Assembly (NCBI GenBank): GCA_002964805.2
Contig: PUDQ02000001.1
Coordinates: forward strand, 7,836,001-7,900,000
From: Trametes villosa
Taxonomy: Eukaryota; Basidiomycota; Agaricomycetes; Polyporales; Polyporaceae
Length of the DNA: 64,000 nt
Direction of reading: 5' to 3'
Shown piece by piece: positions 50,152-61,068 of this stretch (its first letter is position 1; each line of letters starts with the position of its first letter). Under the pieces are notes generated by a model. It was not told where the DNA came from. It saw only the letters and a program-made list of their open reading frames with translations, and searched no databases. The position numbers and the translations under genes were made by a program.

Positions 50152-52558
50152 ATGGCAAAAGCGAAGAAGCTGAAAGCAAAGGCACCTGCCGATGAACCCG
50201 TAAACGTACACGCGGCGCCAGCCAATGTCGCCTCCGCCGCACACCCGATCCACGACGTAACGATGAGCAATCCTGCCGTACCCGAGGCCGGTGGATATGG
50301 TTCGTACTTTGCCTTCGACACATTGTCTCGTTTAATCATCGAGGGCTGAACCTGTCCACTCCTTGCGCTTCCTCCCATGTTGCCGTCTCTCGCGCAACGC
50401 TTGCTTCACCCGGCGTGACATGAACTCCCGCTATTCCCGCAACTACATCCCATTTCCAACAGGCGACGACGACTGGGGCGCGCCTGGCCATGTCGCTGAA
50501 AACGACGGCGGTGGTAGTTGGGGCGTAGGCGGGAGCGTAGGCACCGCCGACGATGACTGGAGAGAGCCTCCTCTAGCAGCAGCCGCGGCGGACGATTGGG
50601 GAGCTCCCTCAGGCGGCGACTGGGGCATCCCGCCTGCAGCGGGCGGCGATCAATGGGGAGCGCACGCATCTCCGGCGAGCATGCGCGCACCGAGTCTACA
50701 CGGGGCGAGTATGGCGGGGGGAGGAGGGTACGGTGCCAAGAAGAGTTCGCTGAAGCGGAGCGGTGCGCACAGTCATTCGCAGCAATCAGTCCCTCAACCC
50801 GCCCAAGCGCCCGCACCTACCTCTTTCCATCCCTCCGCCGCTGCGCACGCTGCCCCGATGCCCTCGTCTCGTTATGGCGCGCACCATGCAACTCAGGACT
50901 GGGGCGCGCCCGCGGGGAACGGCTGGGACGAACCTGGCTGGGGACCTCCTGCACCGCCGAAGCCTCCGCCTGCACCTCCCGCCGCGAAACCCGCCTGGGC
51001 GAACTGGGTGAACGAAGCAAAAGGAATGCCTATGGTAAATACCCAGCCAGCTCCTCCGGCGTCCTACGCGCATCCGGCTCGGGGCGCTGCTGCGAACGGC
51101 GGGGCCCGGCAGGCGTTGTCCGACCAGCAGCGCTCCCAGATCTTGAGTTCCCTGCTGCAAGCCCCCAATCAGTACACTAAGGATTACTTCTCGCAGGCGC
51201 AGGCACAGGCCCAGACGAATCACCAGCCCCGGCGAGAACAGGCGCGTGCCCAACAGTCCCTCCACCCTGGCCAGCAATGGGGCGACCCGCACTTCGTCGC
51301 AGAACAGCAGAGCATCCTCCGCAGTATTCAGGAGGCCCGCTCCCAGACAGGCTCACATCACCCTCAGCACGGCCGGCCGCAACCGGTACAGCAAGCGGAT
51401 AGCTGGGGATACATGGGCGGCGGAAATGGCTGGGGAGATCGTGCTTCAACCATCCCGGAAGAGGACGAGTACGACGATGAAGACGACGAAGACGAATGGG
51501 GAAACGGCATGGGCCACGACAAGGGCTATGGTGCTTGGGGCGGCAGCCAGCAAGCTGCCGGCGGACGCGTACGCTTCTCCCCCACCGTCTCCTACGCGAA
51601 CTCTCCCCGACACCGCGCGCAGAGCGCGCCGTCGATGCACGGCGCGGGGGCGCATCCGCAGCCTCATCCGCAAGGCAATCCGCAGCAGTACTGGGCGCCC
51701 TCGCCGATGGCCTCGAAGACGATGAAGATCGCGACCGGTGCAATCTCTACCGGCTCGATCTCGACGACGGTCTTCGAGCTTCCACCGCCTCGTAATGGCA
51801 TGGGTGAAGTGGGGTTCGTAGACTCGCAGGGCGCGGCGCTTGTGTCTGCTGAGCGCGCGATGTACAACCGGGACCGCCCTGCGAAAGAGAGGTTCCGCTG
51901 GGGCTTCAATCCCGACAAGGACCCCCGTGTGCGCTCGCTCCTGCAGTGGATAGCCAGCATGTCGAACGGCCTGGCCGCCGTTGGTGTAAGTGTTTTTGCA
52001 TCAGCTGGAACGTCGTGTGATTGACCCCACCTTTCTTGCTAGCTGAAAAGGTTCCTTGAGACAGGGGAGAAGGGTGCCCTGTTCGCTAACGCTGATTTCC
52101 GTGTCCCTTCACCAACACCGGGCGCCCCACCGCAGCCCACATTCGACTACCTCACCCTCGACCAGATTCAGAGAACATTGGACGCGACTCTGCAAGAGTC
52201 GGTTCGATTCTACGACCCCGCGTTCCAAGTGGTCGTCTTCGTATTCCTCCTCTCCCCCTCTGGGAACAGCATGGCGCTCTGGCGGCGGAAGCTCAACGTG
52301 CCCCAAAACGTGCGTGAGGAGTACTACGAAGACATCCTCGCCGTGAAGGCGGAGCTCAAGACTTACCCGGTGTATGTTGACGAGTGAGTCCCCCTCGCCC
52401 CCGCTGTTGTTGTAGAGCGCGCAGGCTAACAGAACAGGGGCCGCGACCGCGACAGGCTACCGGTGCAGCCCGCAGCGGCGCCCAAGAAAAAAGTGCGCTT
52501 TGCCTTCCTGCGCAAGCTATTCGGAGGGGGCAAGAAGAAGTCCGCCGCTGCATCATGA
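50152..52558 (+). CDS. WG/GW-repeat-rich disordered protein with conserved C-terminal domain
   Basis: The probable first exon encodes MAKAKKLKAKAPADEPVNVH and ends ...EAGGYG. It joins across a 163-nt intron (50300-50462) to DDDWGAPGH. A second possibility is a start at 50420 (MNSRYSRNYIPFPTGDDDWG). The next 450 residues are low complexity with about thirteen Trp-Gly pairs in acidic or Pro/Gly contexts (DDWGAP, GDWGIP, DQWGAH, QDWGAP, EPGWGPP, DSWGYM, NGWGDR, DEWGNG, GAWGGS). An ordered C-terminal domain follows: RWGFNPDKDPRVRSLLQWIA, LKRFLETGEKGALFANADFR, FDYLTLDQIQRTLDATLQES, RFYDPAFQVVVFVFLLSPSG, ALWRRKLNVPQNVREEYYED. The tail is basic (KKKVRFAFLRKLFGGGKKK). I do not recognise the C-terminal domain. 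WG repeats can be Argonaute-binding hooks, but that is only a possibility. Confidence 0.7.
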
Positions 52559-52950
52559 CCACCCCTACCCCTCCGCCTCGCAAGCCCCCAGTCCTCCCAT
52601 TCACGCCCGTGTTTTCTTGCTCCGCCTTCACGCTGTCCTCGCTGTCCTGTATTGCATTGTATCACTGCTCCTCCCATCTCCTCCCCGCTGCTACTAGATA
52701 TCTCTTCTTGGACATACCCCGGCTCCTTCCTAATATCCGCGACACCTCTTGTATTTCTAGCGCACCGCCAGTGCTTCTTCGTTCACGCTCCGCCTCCCAG
52801 TGCTACTTACTGCCATACTTACGATGTACATGACTTGTCACGACAATCACGTGGACTTTGGATGTGTAATGGTATGTGCGCGCCAGGATAAGCACACAAC
52901 CTCCCTCTGCTACCTTTAGCACCGGCGATCGCGAAGCTTGCGTGTCTCCC
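52559..52950. other. Intergenic region, no supported gene
   Basis: 392 bp between two + strand genes, AT-richer and CT-tracted. It holds a 3' UTR and a promoter. Confidence 0.45.
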
Positions 52951-53772
52951 ATGAGTGCCCCGCGTGTGTCCGAGTACCCTCAAAGCCCCTCGCCGGCTGC
53001 AGGCCTGCATCGCGCGGACGACACTCAGACCACGATGTTCACCCCGGCACCCAAAGCCCACAAGACAGAGCGCGACCCCGTGCGCACGATCCTGGTGTTC
53101 GCCGCCGTGGTCGCGCCGCTCGCGATCATTCCGTACATGCTGGTGCGGGGGCGCCTCACGGGGCTGCGCGCGGAGGTGGCCGACCTACGTGCGGCGAATA
53201 CGAAGCTCGCGAAGGAGGTGAAGCAATCCAGGGTGGATATGCAAGGCGGGCTTGACGAAACGAGGCGGCATGTTAGCGAGGTGGCCGAGCGCGAGGGGAG
53301 CAAGATCAGGGAGGCGCTGTTGCAGGCAGAGAGGGCCGCGCAGGAGCGGCACGATGCGCGGAGAGCTTGGGAGACCGAGGTGCAGAGGAGCGTGAGCGAA
53401 GTACGGCAGGAGAGCCAGGCGCAAAGGTGCGTGTCCGTCCTGTACCGCAGGGTCCAGGGGATGGCTGAGTGGGTACTGTGGGCACAGGGCGCGTTACGCG
53501 GAGGATATGAAGGAGCTCGGCCAGTGTCTGGCAGATAGAGCCGCGTCCATGCAGGAGGTGGAGATGCGCCTGGGGTGGACACCGCGCCCGGACGATGGCC
53601 GCGGCATTGAGAGAACGAGACGACTAGCCAGGAGACTGCAGGAAACTGCGGCCGCCATGGTGAATCGATTTTCCCCTCTGGCCACACACTGCTGACGTTG
53701 AGTTGTTTGTAGGAGGCGCAGGCCAGCCCCCGACAGGAAAGACCACCAGATGAGGAGGCCAAGTCGCAGTGA
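52951..53772 (+). CDS. Single-pass membrane protein with coiled coil, unrecognised
   Basis: The first in-frame ATG gives MSAPRVSEYPQSPSPAAGLH. After about 45 polar residues comes one hydrophobic segment, TILVFAAVVAPLAIIPYMLV, followed by Arg/Gly (RGRLTG) and a long charged helix with heptad character (LRAEVADLRAANTKLAKEVK, EGSKIREALLQAERAAQERH, RYAEDMKELGQCLADRAASM). Introns near 53427-53490 and 53659-53713 keep the frame. The end is EEAKSQ, TGA at 53770-53772. The layout (N-terminal tail, one TM, C-terminal coiled coil) is seen in small organelle-membrane proteins, for example of mitochondria. I do not recognise the family. Confidence 0.6.
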
Positions 53773-53962
53773 AGGGACTCACCATCACATCCCCCGGATT
53801 TCTCGCTAGGTGTATCGACCATGTAGCATATGCAGGATGTGTACAATATCGGTACAACGCTTCGAGCTTCGATTCGCTATCCAAGGCACAAGTACAATCG
53901 TACACAGCGGCGCCACTCTTGGTGTCTACAGCTACTTTTGCTTCCGTCTCGAATCTTGCACA

Positions 53963-54538
53963 TCACGGGTATATCAGCTCCCACGACTGGCACGCGCTGC
54001 TGCTGGAGAATACGCTACCGTAAAGCCGCTTTTTCTGGTTCGGGACGAGGAACTCCTCCATCAGGTCCATGTCGACGCGGCCCCAGCCCGCGTAGTCCCC
54101 CTTGCGCATCTCCTTGGAGCGCCGCGCGAACGACGCGAGGTGGTACGCGAGGACGGCCTTCCACTCGTACTGCTCCGCAATCTTGACGAGGTGGCTGCTG
54201 TACCGGAAGAAGTGGCAGGGAAGCAGCGCGGACTGGCCGTGCGAGAGGCCGTCCACGCAGAGCACCGAGAAGTAGGCGTTCAGGGGGACGAGGAGGGAGT
54301 CGAGGGTGGGGTAGGTCTCGATCGCGAAGGGCGCGGCGCGGAGGGAGACGGTGGAGTCTTCCATCGAGACCTCGACGATGTTCCATGTCGACTCGAGAAT
54401 GCGCCGCGAGTCGAGCTTGTAGAGCTCGGCGCCGGGGAGCTCGTGGCGGACGACGGCGGCGATCGTGTCGAGGTCGACGTGCGGGAAGAGGGCCGCGATA
54501 GATTGCAGATCTGGGCTGGGAGGGTATATCGAAGCCAT
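53963..54538 (-). CDS. Uncharacterised basidiomycete-type protein (191 aa)
   Basis: An intronless frame starting MASIYPPSPDLQSIAALFPH. It contains TWNIVEVSMEDSTVSLRAAP, YPTLDSLLVPLNAYFSVLCV, FRYSSHLVKIAEQYEWKAVL, AYHLASFARRSKEMRKGDYA and GWGRVDMDLMEEFLVP. The RYSxHLVK...YEWxAVLxYH...RRxEMxxGDYxxWG pattern is one I associate with short proteins found in many copies in mushroom genomes. I know no function for it and no enzyme motif is visible. The last 20 or so codons, after NQKKRL, look less conserved; an intron could change the end. No terminal repeats flank it. Confidence 0.55.
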   Translation of the reverse strand: MASIYPPSPDLQSIAALFPHVDLDTIAAVVRHELPGAELYKLDSRRILESTWNIVEVSMEDSTVSLRAAPFAIETYPTLDSLLVPLNAYFSVLCVDGLSHGQSALLPCHFFRYSSHLVKIAEQYEWKAVLAYHLASFARRSKEMRKGDYAGWGRVDMDLMEEFLVPNQKKRLYGSVFSSSSACQSWELIYP

Positions 54539-54788
54539 TCGATTGGGGGGCGTGCTGATTGCATGAGTGCGTCAAGTGATTGCGTGTGGCCGTTTCACAG
54601 AAGCAGCATACCGCGCAGCTCCAGGCCAATTACGGGGTGTGCGACGAGCTCCGGGAGTGTCGAGAGGGCGGAGAGCGGTGGAGCGCGGGCATGCAAGAGG
54701 ATGGGCGGAGGCAACAGGAGACCGCAAGCCACGGAGCCACAGCATCCCTCACAAAGACCGCCGGAAAGAGTAGCCTCCAGCAGCGCAC
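54539..54788. other. Upstream region of the 191-aa gene
   Basis: 250 bp holding its promoter. No other gene supported. Confidence 0.4.
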
Positions 54789-55055
54789 CTAGCCACAGGC
54801 GCCGCATTCCCAGCCACAGCAGCCGCAGTCGCAGACATTGAGCAAGCCGTTGAATGTAGAAGCGAGTACGCTGCTGGCAGTATACAGCTGGTCATCATCC
54901 GCTGCCACGAGCACGCCGCCACGCGCGGTGAGGGCGTCGATCGCCCGATTAGGCAGGTCCACGTGGGCGTGGGACTTGTGGCTGGTGGAACTAGATAGTA
55001 CCTCCCTCAGTTGTCCCACGCTCTGTATTGCTCGTCCCCCGCCCGGCGCGTACAT
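54789..55055 (-). CDS. Possible small Cys-rich-tail protein, weak candidate
   Basis: A short frame reading MYAPGGGRAIQSVGQLREVL, then PNRAIDALTARGGVLVAADD and DDQLYTASSVLASTFNGLLN, ending CDCGCCGWECGACG before TAG at 54789. The Cys/Gly tail is unusual and the middle looks like a folded alpha/beta stretch. No family recognised and no upstream exons identified. It lies divergent to RPL35 with about 175 bp between. It could be a chance frame. Confidence 0.28.
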   Translation of the reverse strand: MYAPGGGRAIQSVGQLREVLSSSTSHKSHAHVDLPNRAIDALTARGGVLVAADDDQLYTASSVLASTFNGLLNVCDCGCCGWECGACG

Positions 55056-55229
55056 CCCCTACGACACTCCTCAAGGTGAATATCTCGTTCTTATGCTCCT
55101 GGCTGCTGTGGACTCTCCTTGGGGATGGCGAAACGCTGCCGGTTGACCCAGAGAGCTCGAAGTTGCTCGACGATCTCAAAAACTTGGTTCTGATACTCGC
55201 TTTGCCTTGGTAGATCTTCATTCGACAAA

Positions 55230-55774
55230 ATGCCCGGCAAGGTCAAGGCGTACGAGCTCCAGTCCAAGTGCGTATTATCTTTGCTGCATCATCGCCCTAG
55301 TGCTCATATCAGCCCTCCATGAAGGTCCAAGAATGACTTGACCAAGCAGCTTACGGAGCTCAAGACGGAGCTCTTGAGCCTGCGGGTACAGAAGATCGCT
55401 GGTGGCTCCGCGGCGAAGCTCACCAAGATGTGAGTAGTTGAAGCCAGCTTCGTGTGTCTCTTGTCCTCATCCATCCCATCCGTTTAGCAACACCGTCCGC
55501 AAGTCCATTGCCCGGGTGTTGACAGTCACGAACCAAAAGGCGAGGCAGAACCTCCGCGAGTTCTACAAGAACAAGAAGTACCTGCCCCTTGACCTCCGCC
55601 ACAAGAAGACGCGCGCCATCCGGAGACGTCTCACGAAGGTCCGTATATCATGCCCCATAATTTGGCAGATGACTGACGGAGGGCGGAAAATAGCACGAGG
55701 CATCGTTGAAGACGCTCAAGCAGCGCAAGAAGGACATCCACTTCCCCATCCGGAAGTACGCGGTCAAGGCATGA
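55230..55774 (+). CDS. rpl35: 60S ribosomal protein L35 (uL29)
   Basis: Four exons encode about 123 residues: [13 protein letters not shown], then [80 protein letters not shown] and [19 protein letters not shown]. This matches eukaryotic L35/uL29 end to end, including the basic C-terminus. The protein sits at the polypeptide exit tunnel of the large subunit and helps recruit nascent-chain factors such as SRP. Introns after codon 13, after KLTK and after RLTK are short and canonical. The small size, high Lys/Arg content and short introns are typical of fungal ribosomal protein genes. Confidence 0.95.
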
Positions 55775-56881
55775 GGGAGCTGCCTGCTGTGTGCGGGTCG
55801 CGGAGCTGGTTGTCCATGTTGCTTTGAGTTTGTTCCATTTCCATCTGTATGCCATACGCTACCACCACCAACCCAACATGCCATGCCATTTCCATGCGCG
55901 TATGAGTAGCCGCAATTCTAGCGTGGGATGCACTGTAGGAACAGGACTTCCGGCGAAGTCCACTGTCCGCGATAATTCTTCCGAGACTGTCATGAGGATG
56001 TCGCCGTGATATATATGGCTCGTTCTCCGAGCAGAATACGCGCGGTGCAAATGTCGAGAATCCGCCGAGCTACGGCAGACGTGGGATATGGAGAGCACGG
56101 TAAAGCAGCGGTGCGGTGGACAAGGGTGCGGCCGGACCGGAGAGGAGGCTTTTGTGGGATTGGTGGTGGTGGCAGACGCCGAGTGAGCCATAACGTCACC
56201 GACTCGGCCATGTCCGCCCTGGTCGCGCCCGCCTTGTCTCCCCTCCTGTCCGCCGACTCGACGCCCCCGACGATCCCTCCACACGCCGCCGCCGGACGCG
56301 ACACGCTGCTCGACGCCTGCCCCGGCGAGCTCGCCTCCAGTCACGTCAGTGGCACGCCTTCCGAGGACTTATCTCGCCCGAATCTGGCTACTGCTGCCGC
56401 GGCAATCACGCCCGGCCTCCCGCACGTTCTCAGAACTACGTCGCCGCGCAACGACCACCACCGCGTGTTTCCCCCATTCGCTCCTCCTCCCCGTCTTTAT
56501 CCTGCCTCGTGCTGAGCCATTTCAGCTCTGCAGCCTTCTGAGTTATCACGATATTTAAGTATCACGCGGCCAGAAATAACGACCCTCACGAACCATGGTG
56601 AGTTATCCGTTTACCATGCTGCAATACACCCGTCATCGTGGGGCGGGTTTGATGAGGAGAAGTCATGCGTGCCGGGGCATTCCCTGCCATTTTGCGTCTG
56701 TACCGCATGGTATTCTGGGCCATACCACCTCACACGTGTCCGCTAGAAGGCTCCTGCCTGCGACGATTAGCCAGCTCGACCGCCAGCTTCTGGCGTCCTT
56801 CTGTTTGTCGTCGCAACCCTCCTCCGCGCCTCCCCCGCCCACGCCCTCGCCCCCGAGCGCTGCCGCGTCTCTCTCTGCGAC
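55775..56881. other. Long intergenic region upstream of the GCK kinase
   Basis: About 1.1 kb. Open frames on both strands (for example near 56006-56515 and 55859-56344) are Pro/Ala/Arg-rich, match no family and look like chance frames in GC-rich DNA. A motif ACCATGGTGAGT at about 56592 resembles an ATG directly followed by a splice donor, so a tiny 5' exon for the kinase is conceivable. CT-rich leader sequence precedes the kinase ATG. Confidence 0.4.
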
Positions 56882-59308
56882 ATGCCGCCCCAGGGTTCTC
56901 GTCTCGTTAAGAAGCATAGCTCGTCGAGTAGCTCTTCTGACTATGGTCGTGGTTTCCAGCCCAAGCAGCTAAGCAAGACACCGCCGCCGTCTCCGGGCGC
57001 CGATCGCAAAGCAAGACCTGAGCCATGGCCCTACGTGCCCAGCAGCAACCCGGCCGCGCAGTACTCGCTGCTGGAGAAGTTGGGAACGGGGAGCTTCGGG
57101 ACCGTCTACAAGGCGATCCACAACGACTCGAAGCAGATAGTGGCCATCAAGCAGATTGGTGCGTTTCTCACGAACATATGCACATACATGAAGGCCGCTA
57201 ACGCGGCGGCGTAGACCTGGAGGACTCGGACGATGACATTTCCGAGATACAACAAGAAATCGCGAGCCTGGCCCAGTGCGACTCCGAGTATGTCACTCGG
57301 TACTACGGCTCCTTCGTCGTCGCGTACAAGCTGTGGATAGTGATGGAGTTCCTCGCGGGTGGCTCTTGCCTCGACCTCCTCAAGGCGGGCGCATTCTCCG
57401 AGGCCCACATAGCCGTCATCTGCCGTGAGCTCCTCCTTGGTCTGGACTACCTGCATAGCGAGGGGACTATCCATCGCGACATCAAGGCGGCCAACGTGCT
57501 GCTATCAGCATCAGGGAAGGTCAAGCTGGCGGACTTCGGTGTCGCGGCCCAGCTTACCAACACTCTGCGGCATACGTTCGTGGGTACCCCATTTTGGATG
57601 GCACCGGAGGTGATTCGCCAAGCGGGCTACGACGCGAAGGCCGACATATGGAGTTTGGGGATCACGGCGATAGAGATGGCGAAGGGGGAGCCTCCCCTGG
57701 CGGAATACCATCCGATGCGCGTGTTGTTCTTGATCCCGAAGGCGAAGCCCCCAGTACTCGAGGGTGCATTCACCCCAGCCTTTAAAGACTTCGTCGCGCA
57801 GTGCCTGACCAAGGATCCCCATTCCGTAAGTGCTGAGTGGTGTAGCCTGTGGAACTTGGCCATGTTGACCCGTCGTCCCTTATATAGCGACCTACGACAA
57901 AGGAGCTCCTCCAGCACCGCTTCATTAAGAACGCCCGCAAAACGCACTACCTCACGGAGCTGGTTGAGCGATACCAGGACTACCGCAACCGAACACCTGG
58001 CCGCGTGCCCCAGATGTACCAGGCAACGGTGCGGAACAGCGGTACGTGGGACGGGACGCTGCGCAGCGATTGGAACTTCGACACCATCCGGACCTCGTCT
58101 GCGATGGGCTCTCTGCGGAGCATGGCGAAGGACATCATGCCCCCCGGGATGGAGCTCGACGACCAGTATTACGACGAGGGGCTACCCGAGGAGGACGAGT
58201 CGGCGTACGACGTACAGAGTTCGATCGACACCGCGGCGGCCACGACGAAGGGCAGCGACGTCCCTCTGCAGCCGCACGTCGGCCTCTCGGGCCTCGGCAT
58301 GAACGCGGACGCGGGCCACTCGACGGTCGTCATCCGGAACTACGCGCCCACGCGCGAGGAGAAGGACACGCCGTCGCTCATGACGGACACCGGCTCGGAC
58401 GAGACCGCGCACAGCCCCGCGCCCGTCACCCCGGGGCAGAGCACGGAGAACGTCGACGCGCAGGTGGCGGACGCCGCGGAGCCGCCGCCGGCGTACACGG
58501 GCTCGGTGCGGTCCTCGCGGCGCGCGTCGTACGCGATGCGCAACAGCTCGAACGGGACCGTGCTCGGGGAGGCGGACATCGGGACGGGCGTGGACACGAT
58601 CCGGCCGGTGAAGAAGGTGGACACGGTGCGCTCGCTCAGGCTGTCGGAGGAGTATGTCGGGAGTCTGCGGAGGGAGGGCAGTTCGAACTCGGTCCCGTCG
58701 TCGCCGCAGAGCACGAAGGGGTCGCAGAAGCGCGCGAGCGAGGCGGCGAAGGCGGGCAAGGCCATGGTGGATGATGTGTTGCTGCCTTTATTACAGAGGG
58801 TGCGTGGTGCTGCTCCGTTTGGTTTGGGGTTCCGTGGCCAACTGGCTTCGCAGACGACGAGAGACGATATGGATGCGAGGGAGATCGAGTCGTTAAGCAT
58901 GATCTCGCGTGGCTTCGAGGAGCTCGGGACCGTCAACCCTGAACTTGCGTACAATCTTGTGCTGGATATGCTTGCCGCCATTAACGAGTGCGTACCACGT
59001 CCGTCTAACTTCACTATCGTTGTTGCTCATAGCAACCTTGCAGCAACACGGCCGTGCGCAGCCACATACAGACCACCCGGCAGCTGTTCCCCCACAAGCG
59101 CATCATCCGCAGGAGCGAGATGACCGCGAAGGGCCTCATCGTGACCGAGGAAGAGGAGATCTCAGGCCTCCCCTCGTCGTCGTCGACACCAAGCCCGGCA
59201 CAAGTGCAGCCAGAACCAGGTTCGCCAGTGCGCAAGACGCCGATATCGGAGCTGCTCTACCTACGTTGGCTGGAGGGTCTGAAGCTCAAGTGGCCAAACA
59301 TCCTGTGA
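56882..59308 (+). CDS. GCK-family Ste20-like kinase, Kic1/Nak1 type
   Basis: The N-terminus is Ser-rich ([20 protein letters not shown]). The kinase domain (about 57060-57960) carries [90 protein letters not shown] and [20 protein letters not shown]. The [10 protein letters not shown]...Q motif after the catalytic Lys and [13 protein letters not shown] mark germinal-centre kinases (MST/SOK group; fungal Kic1, Nak1, Sid1). The long C-terminus is Ser/Asp-rich with PPPAYTGS, then a helical conserved end: [33 protein letters not shown]. Nak1/Kic1 activates the NDR kinase Orb6/Cbk1 in the RAM/MOR network, and an NDR kinase lies at 36623-38602. Sid1 of the septation network is the main alternative. 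Introns near 57158-57213, 57827-57886 and 58988-59042. Confidence 0.85.
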
Positions 59309-60086
59309 TGTGGACACCTCCTGTGGACGACACCCCTCCATGCCTCCCTCCGTTCTCCCGATTCCCGCCCCTAGACACGGACTCGCCTCGGTGTATGCCC
59401 CTGTGCTCAGCCGTCCCGATCTCTCCGTCCTCTCCCCATCGACCGCCTTCACCTGGACAGACGAGCGGCCAACTGATTTTGTCCGCCCATCTCGTTGCGC
59501 TCGCGTGTCTCTTCACTTTGTCCGCTCTCTCCATAGGACACTTCCCGGATATCGCTCTGCTCTGCATCCCTTCCGTACTTTCTCTCGTCTTGTCCCGCAT
59601 GCTCATCTCATCTCATCCCGTCTCGTCTCGCCTCACCTCATCATCATTTCCCTCCCGTTTCGCCGCCGCCGTTCCTTGGCACGTATCTTAATGTCGCACT
59701 ATCTTATCGCCTCCTCCTTCCGCCCCCGTAGTTTGTTCCCTTCCCCCTTGCTCCCTCATACCGTCCTCGCCTGCTCCCCTTCAGCTACACGCAGGCGAAC
59801 ATACCAGGGTCCGTCCGCCCTTCAGCCTTTTCCCGCCCCTCCCGGACACACACGCGCGTTCCCATGCTCCCCTCGTCCGTGCTGCGCTGCGGACACTGAC
59901 GACTTCATGACATGACATAACGAGTATCGAGAGTTCTGCAGATGTACGATATTGCTTGTGCGCGGTATGTCAGTCATTGCCATGCGTGTAGATGGTGTGC
60001 GCCGGTCGGCGTGTCGTGGGGTGTCAGTGTCACCAGGTATACGAAACTCAGCGAGCGTGCGCTTGCACGGTTTTTGGAGGGCATCA
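59309..60086. other. Intergenic region, no supported gene
   Basis: About 780 bp, strongly pyrimidine-rich (CT/TC tracts from about 59330 to 59880). It contains the kinase 3' UTR and possibly a promoter. The open frame at 59310-59915 follows the pyrimidine bias and is not credible as a protein. Confidence 0.45.
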
Positions 60087-60588
60087 TGAGCGATGGTACG
60101 TCGTGGTGTGGTCAACGTGTTCTTCCCACTCTAACACTACATCGCACCAGGAAAGCCCGATTCGACCACCCCCGCGCCTCATCCATACCTCACGCAGAGC
60201 GTAATGCTAATCGCGCCGTCTTCACGAGAACCACCAAACGATAGTACAGACGTGGACCAGCAGACAACTCTCGGAAGGCGAGCTTTGTTCTACTTCACCA
60301 CAGAGATGAGAATAAGCAACGGCACATGCTGTGCAGGTAGGTACGTTATGGCTCGATCGTACTCTCTCGTCGGGGGGTTGCTAACGCCTGAAAACGGATG
60401 TAAATCTTGATACCGGTCAGGTCACGTACGGGAGCCCCACCCCGTTCATTGGTGTCTCGCAGGAAGAAGCCATTGCGCGTTGCGCAGCGGCGAGTGCGTA
60501 CATCTTCACAGATTCTCAAAGAGGTATATCCGCCGCCAAGAGGGAGACGCAGCCCGCTGCCGAGAGTCGGAGCCGCTCCGATATGTGA
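60087..60588 (+). CDS. Weak candidate small multi-exon gene
   Basis: ATGAGCGATG at 60087 is followed by a good donor (GTACGT) and, after about 55 nt, by an acceptor CACCAG. The next exon reads KPDSTTPAPHPYLTQSVMLI and later LGRRALFYFTTEMRISNGTC. A second intron with a CTAAC branch-like site ends near 60420. After it the most protein-like frame reads VTYGSPTPFIGVSQEEAIAR and ends RSRSDM at TGA 60586-60588, but the phases across this intron do not match with a GT donor. No family recognised. Confidence 0.28.
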
Positions 60589-61068
60589 CGGTACCGGTCC
60601 CTGCGCTGACCACTCGCTATCCCCTTTGCTCTGGCCGATGGCATGGCATCCCATCTCTCTCTCACATCCTGTTCTCTGTCTTACACTAAATCAACGCTTC
60701 ATAACCATATAGGCAGTAAACATATGTCGTATCGCACGCGCGTCCAAGCCGACTCAATCGTGATGGCTACCTCAACATCGGCGGAAGACGTCTATCACGA
60801 TCGAGCCCGCGGCGGGTAGTCTCCATTGGCACTTGGGGCGACGCGCTTCACCATCCGCTCTGCCACGCGGCTGTGCGCTGGTGCCCGACGTGTCCGCCGG
60901 AAGTGCCGTGCCCATACGGCTGGCGATTCCTTCCCCGTCGGAATCTGGAGAGGGCGAATATGTGAGGAGGGTAGACGGGTGCAGGGCCGCGTCGTGCTCC
61001 AAGTCCCCACTCCCCACAATCGCTTTCAAAACGTCCTGCGAGCACCTTCGCGGTACGCCGGACCCGCC
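60589..61068. promoter_or_regulatory. Upstream region of the DUF6534 gene
   Basis: 480 bp before the membrane-protein start. No gene supported. Confidence 0.4.

Noticed and set aside
53963..54538. Interpretation as an intact transposon gene
   Set aside because: No transposase or polymerase motif, no terminal repeats and no target-site duplication are visible.
59310..59915. Open frame (201 codons) on the + strand after the GCK kinase
   Set aside because: Composition follows a pyrimidine-rich DNA tract and no protein features are visible.
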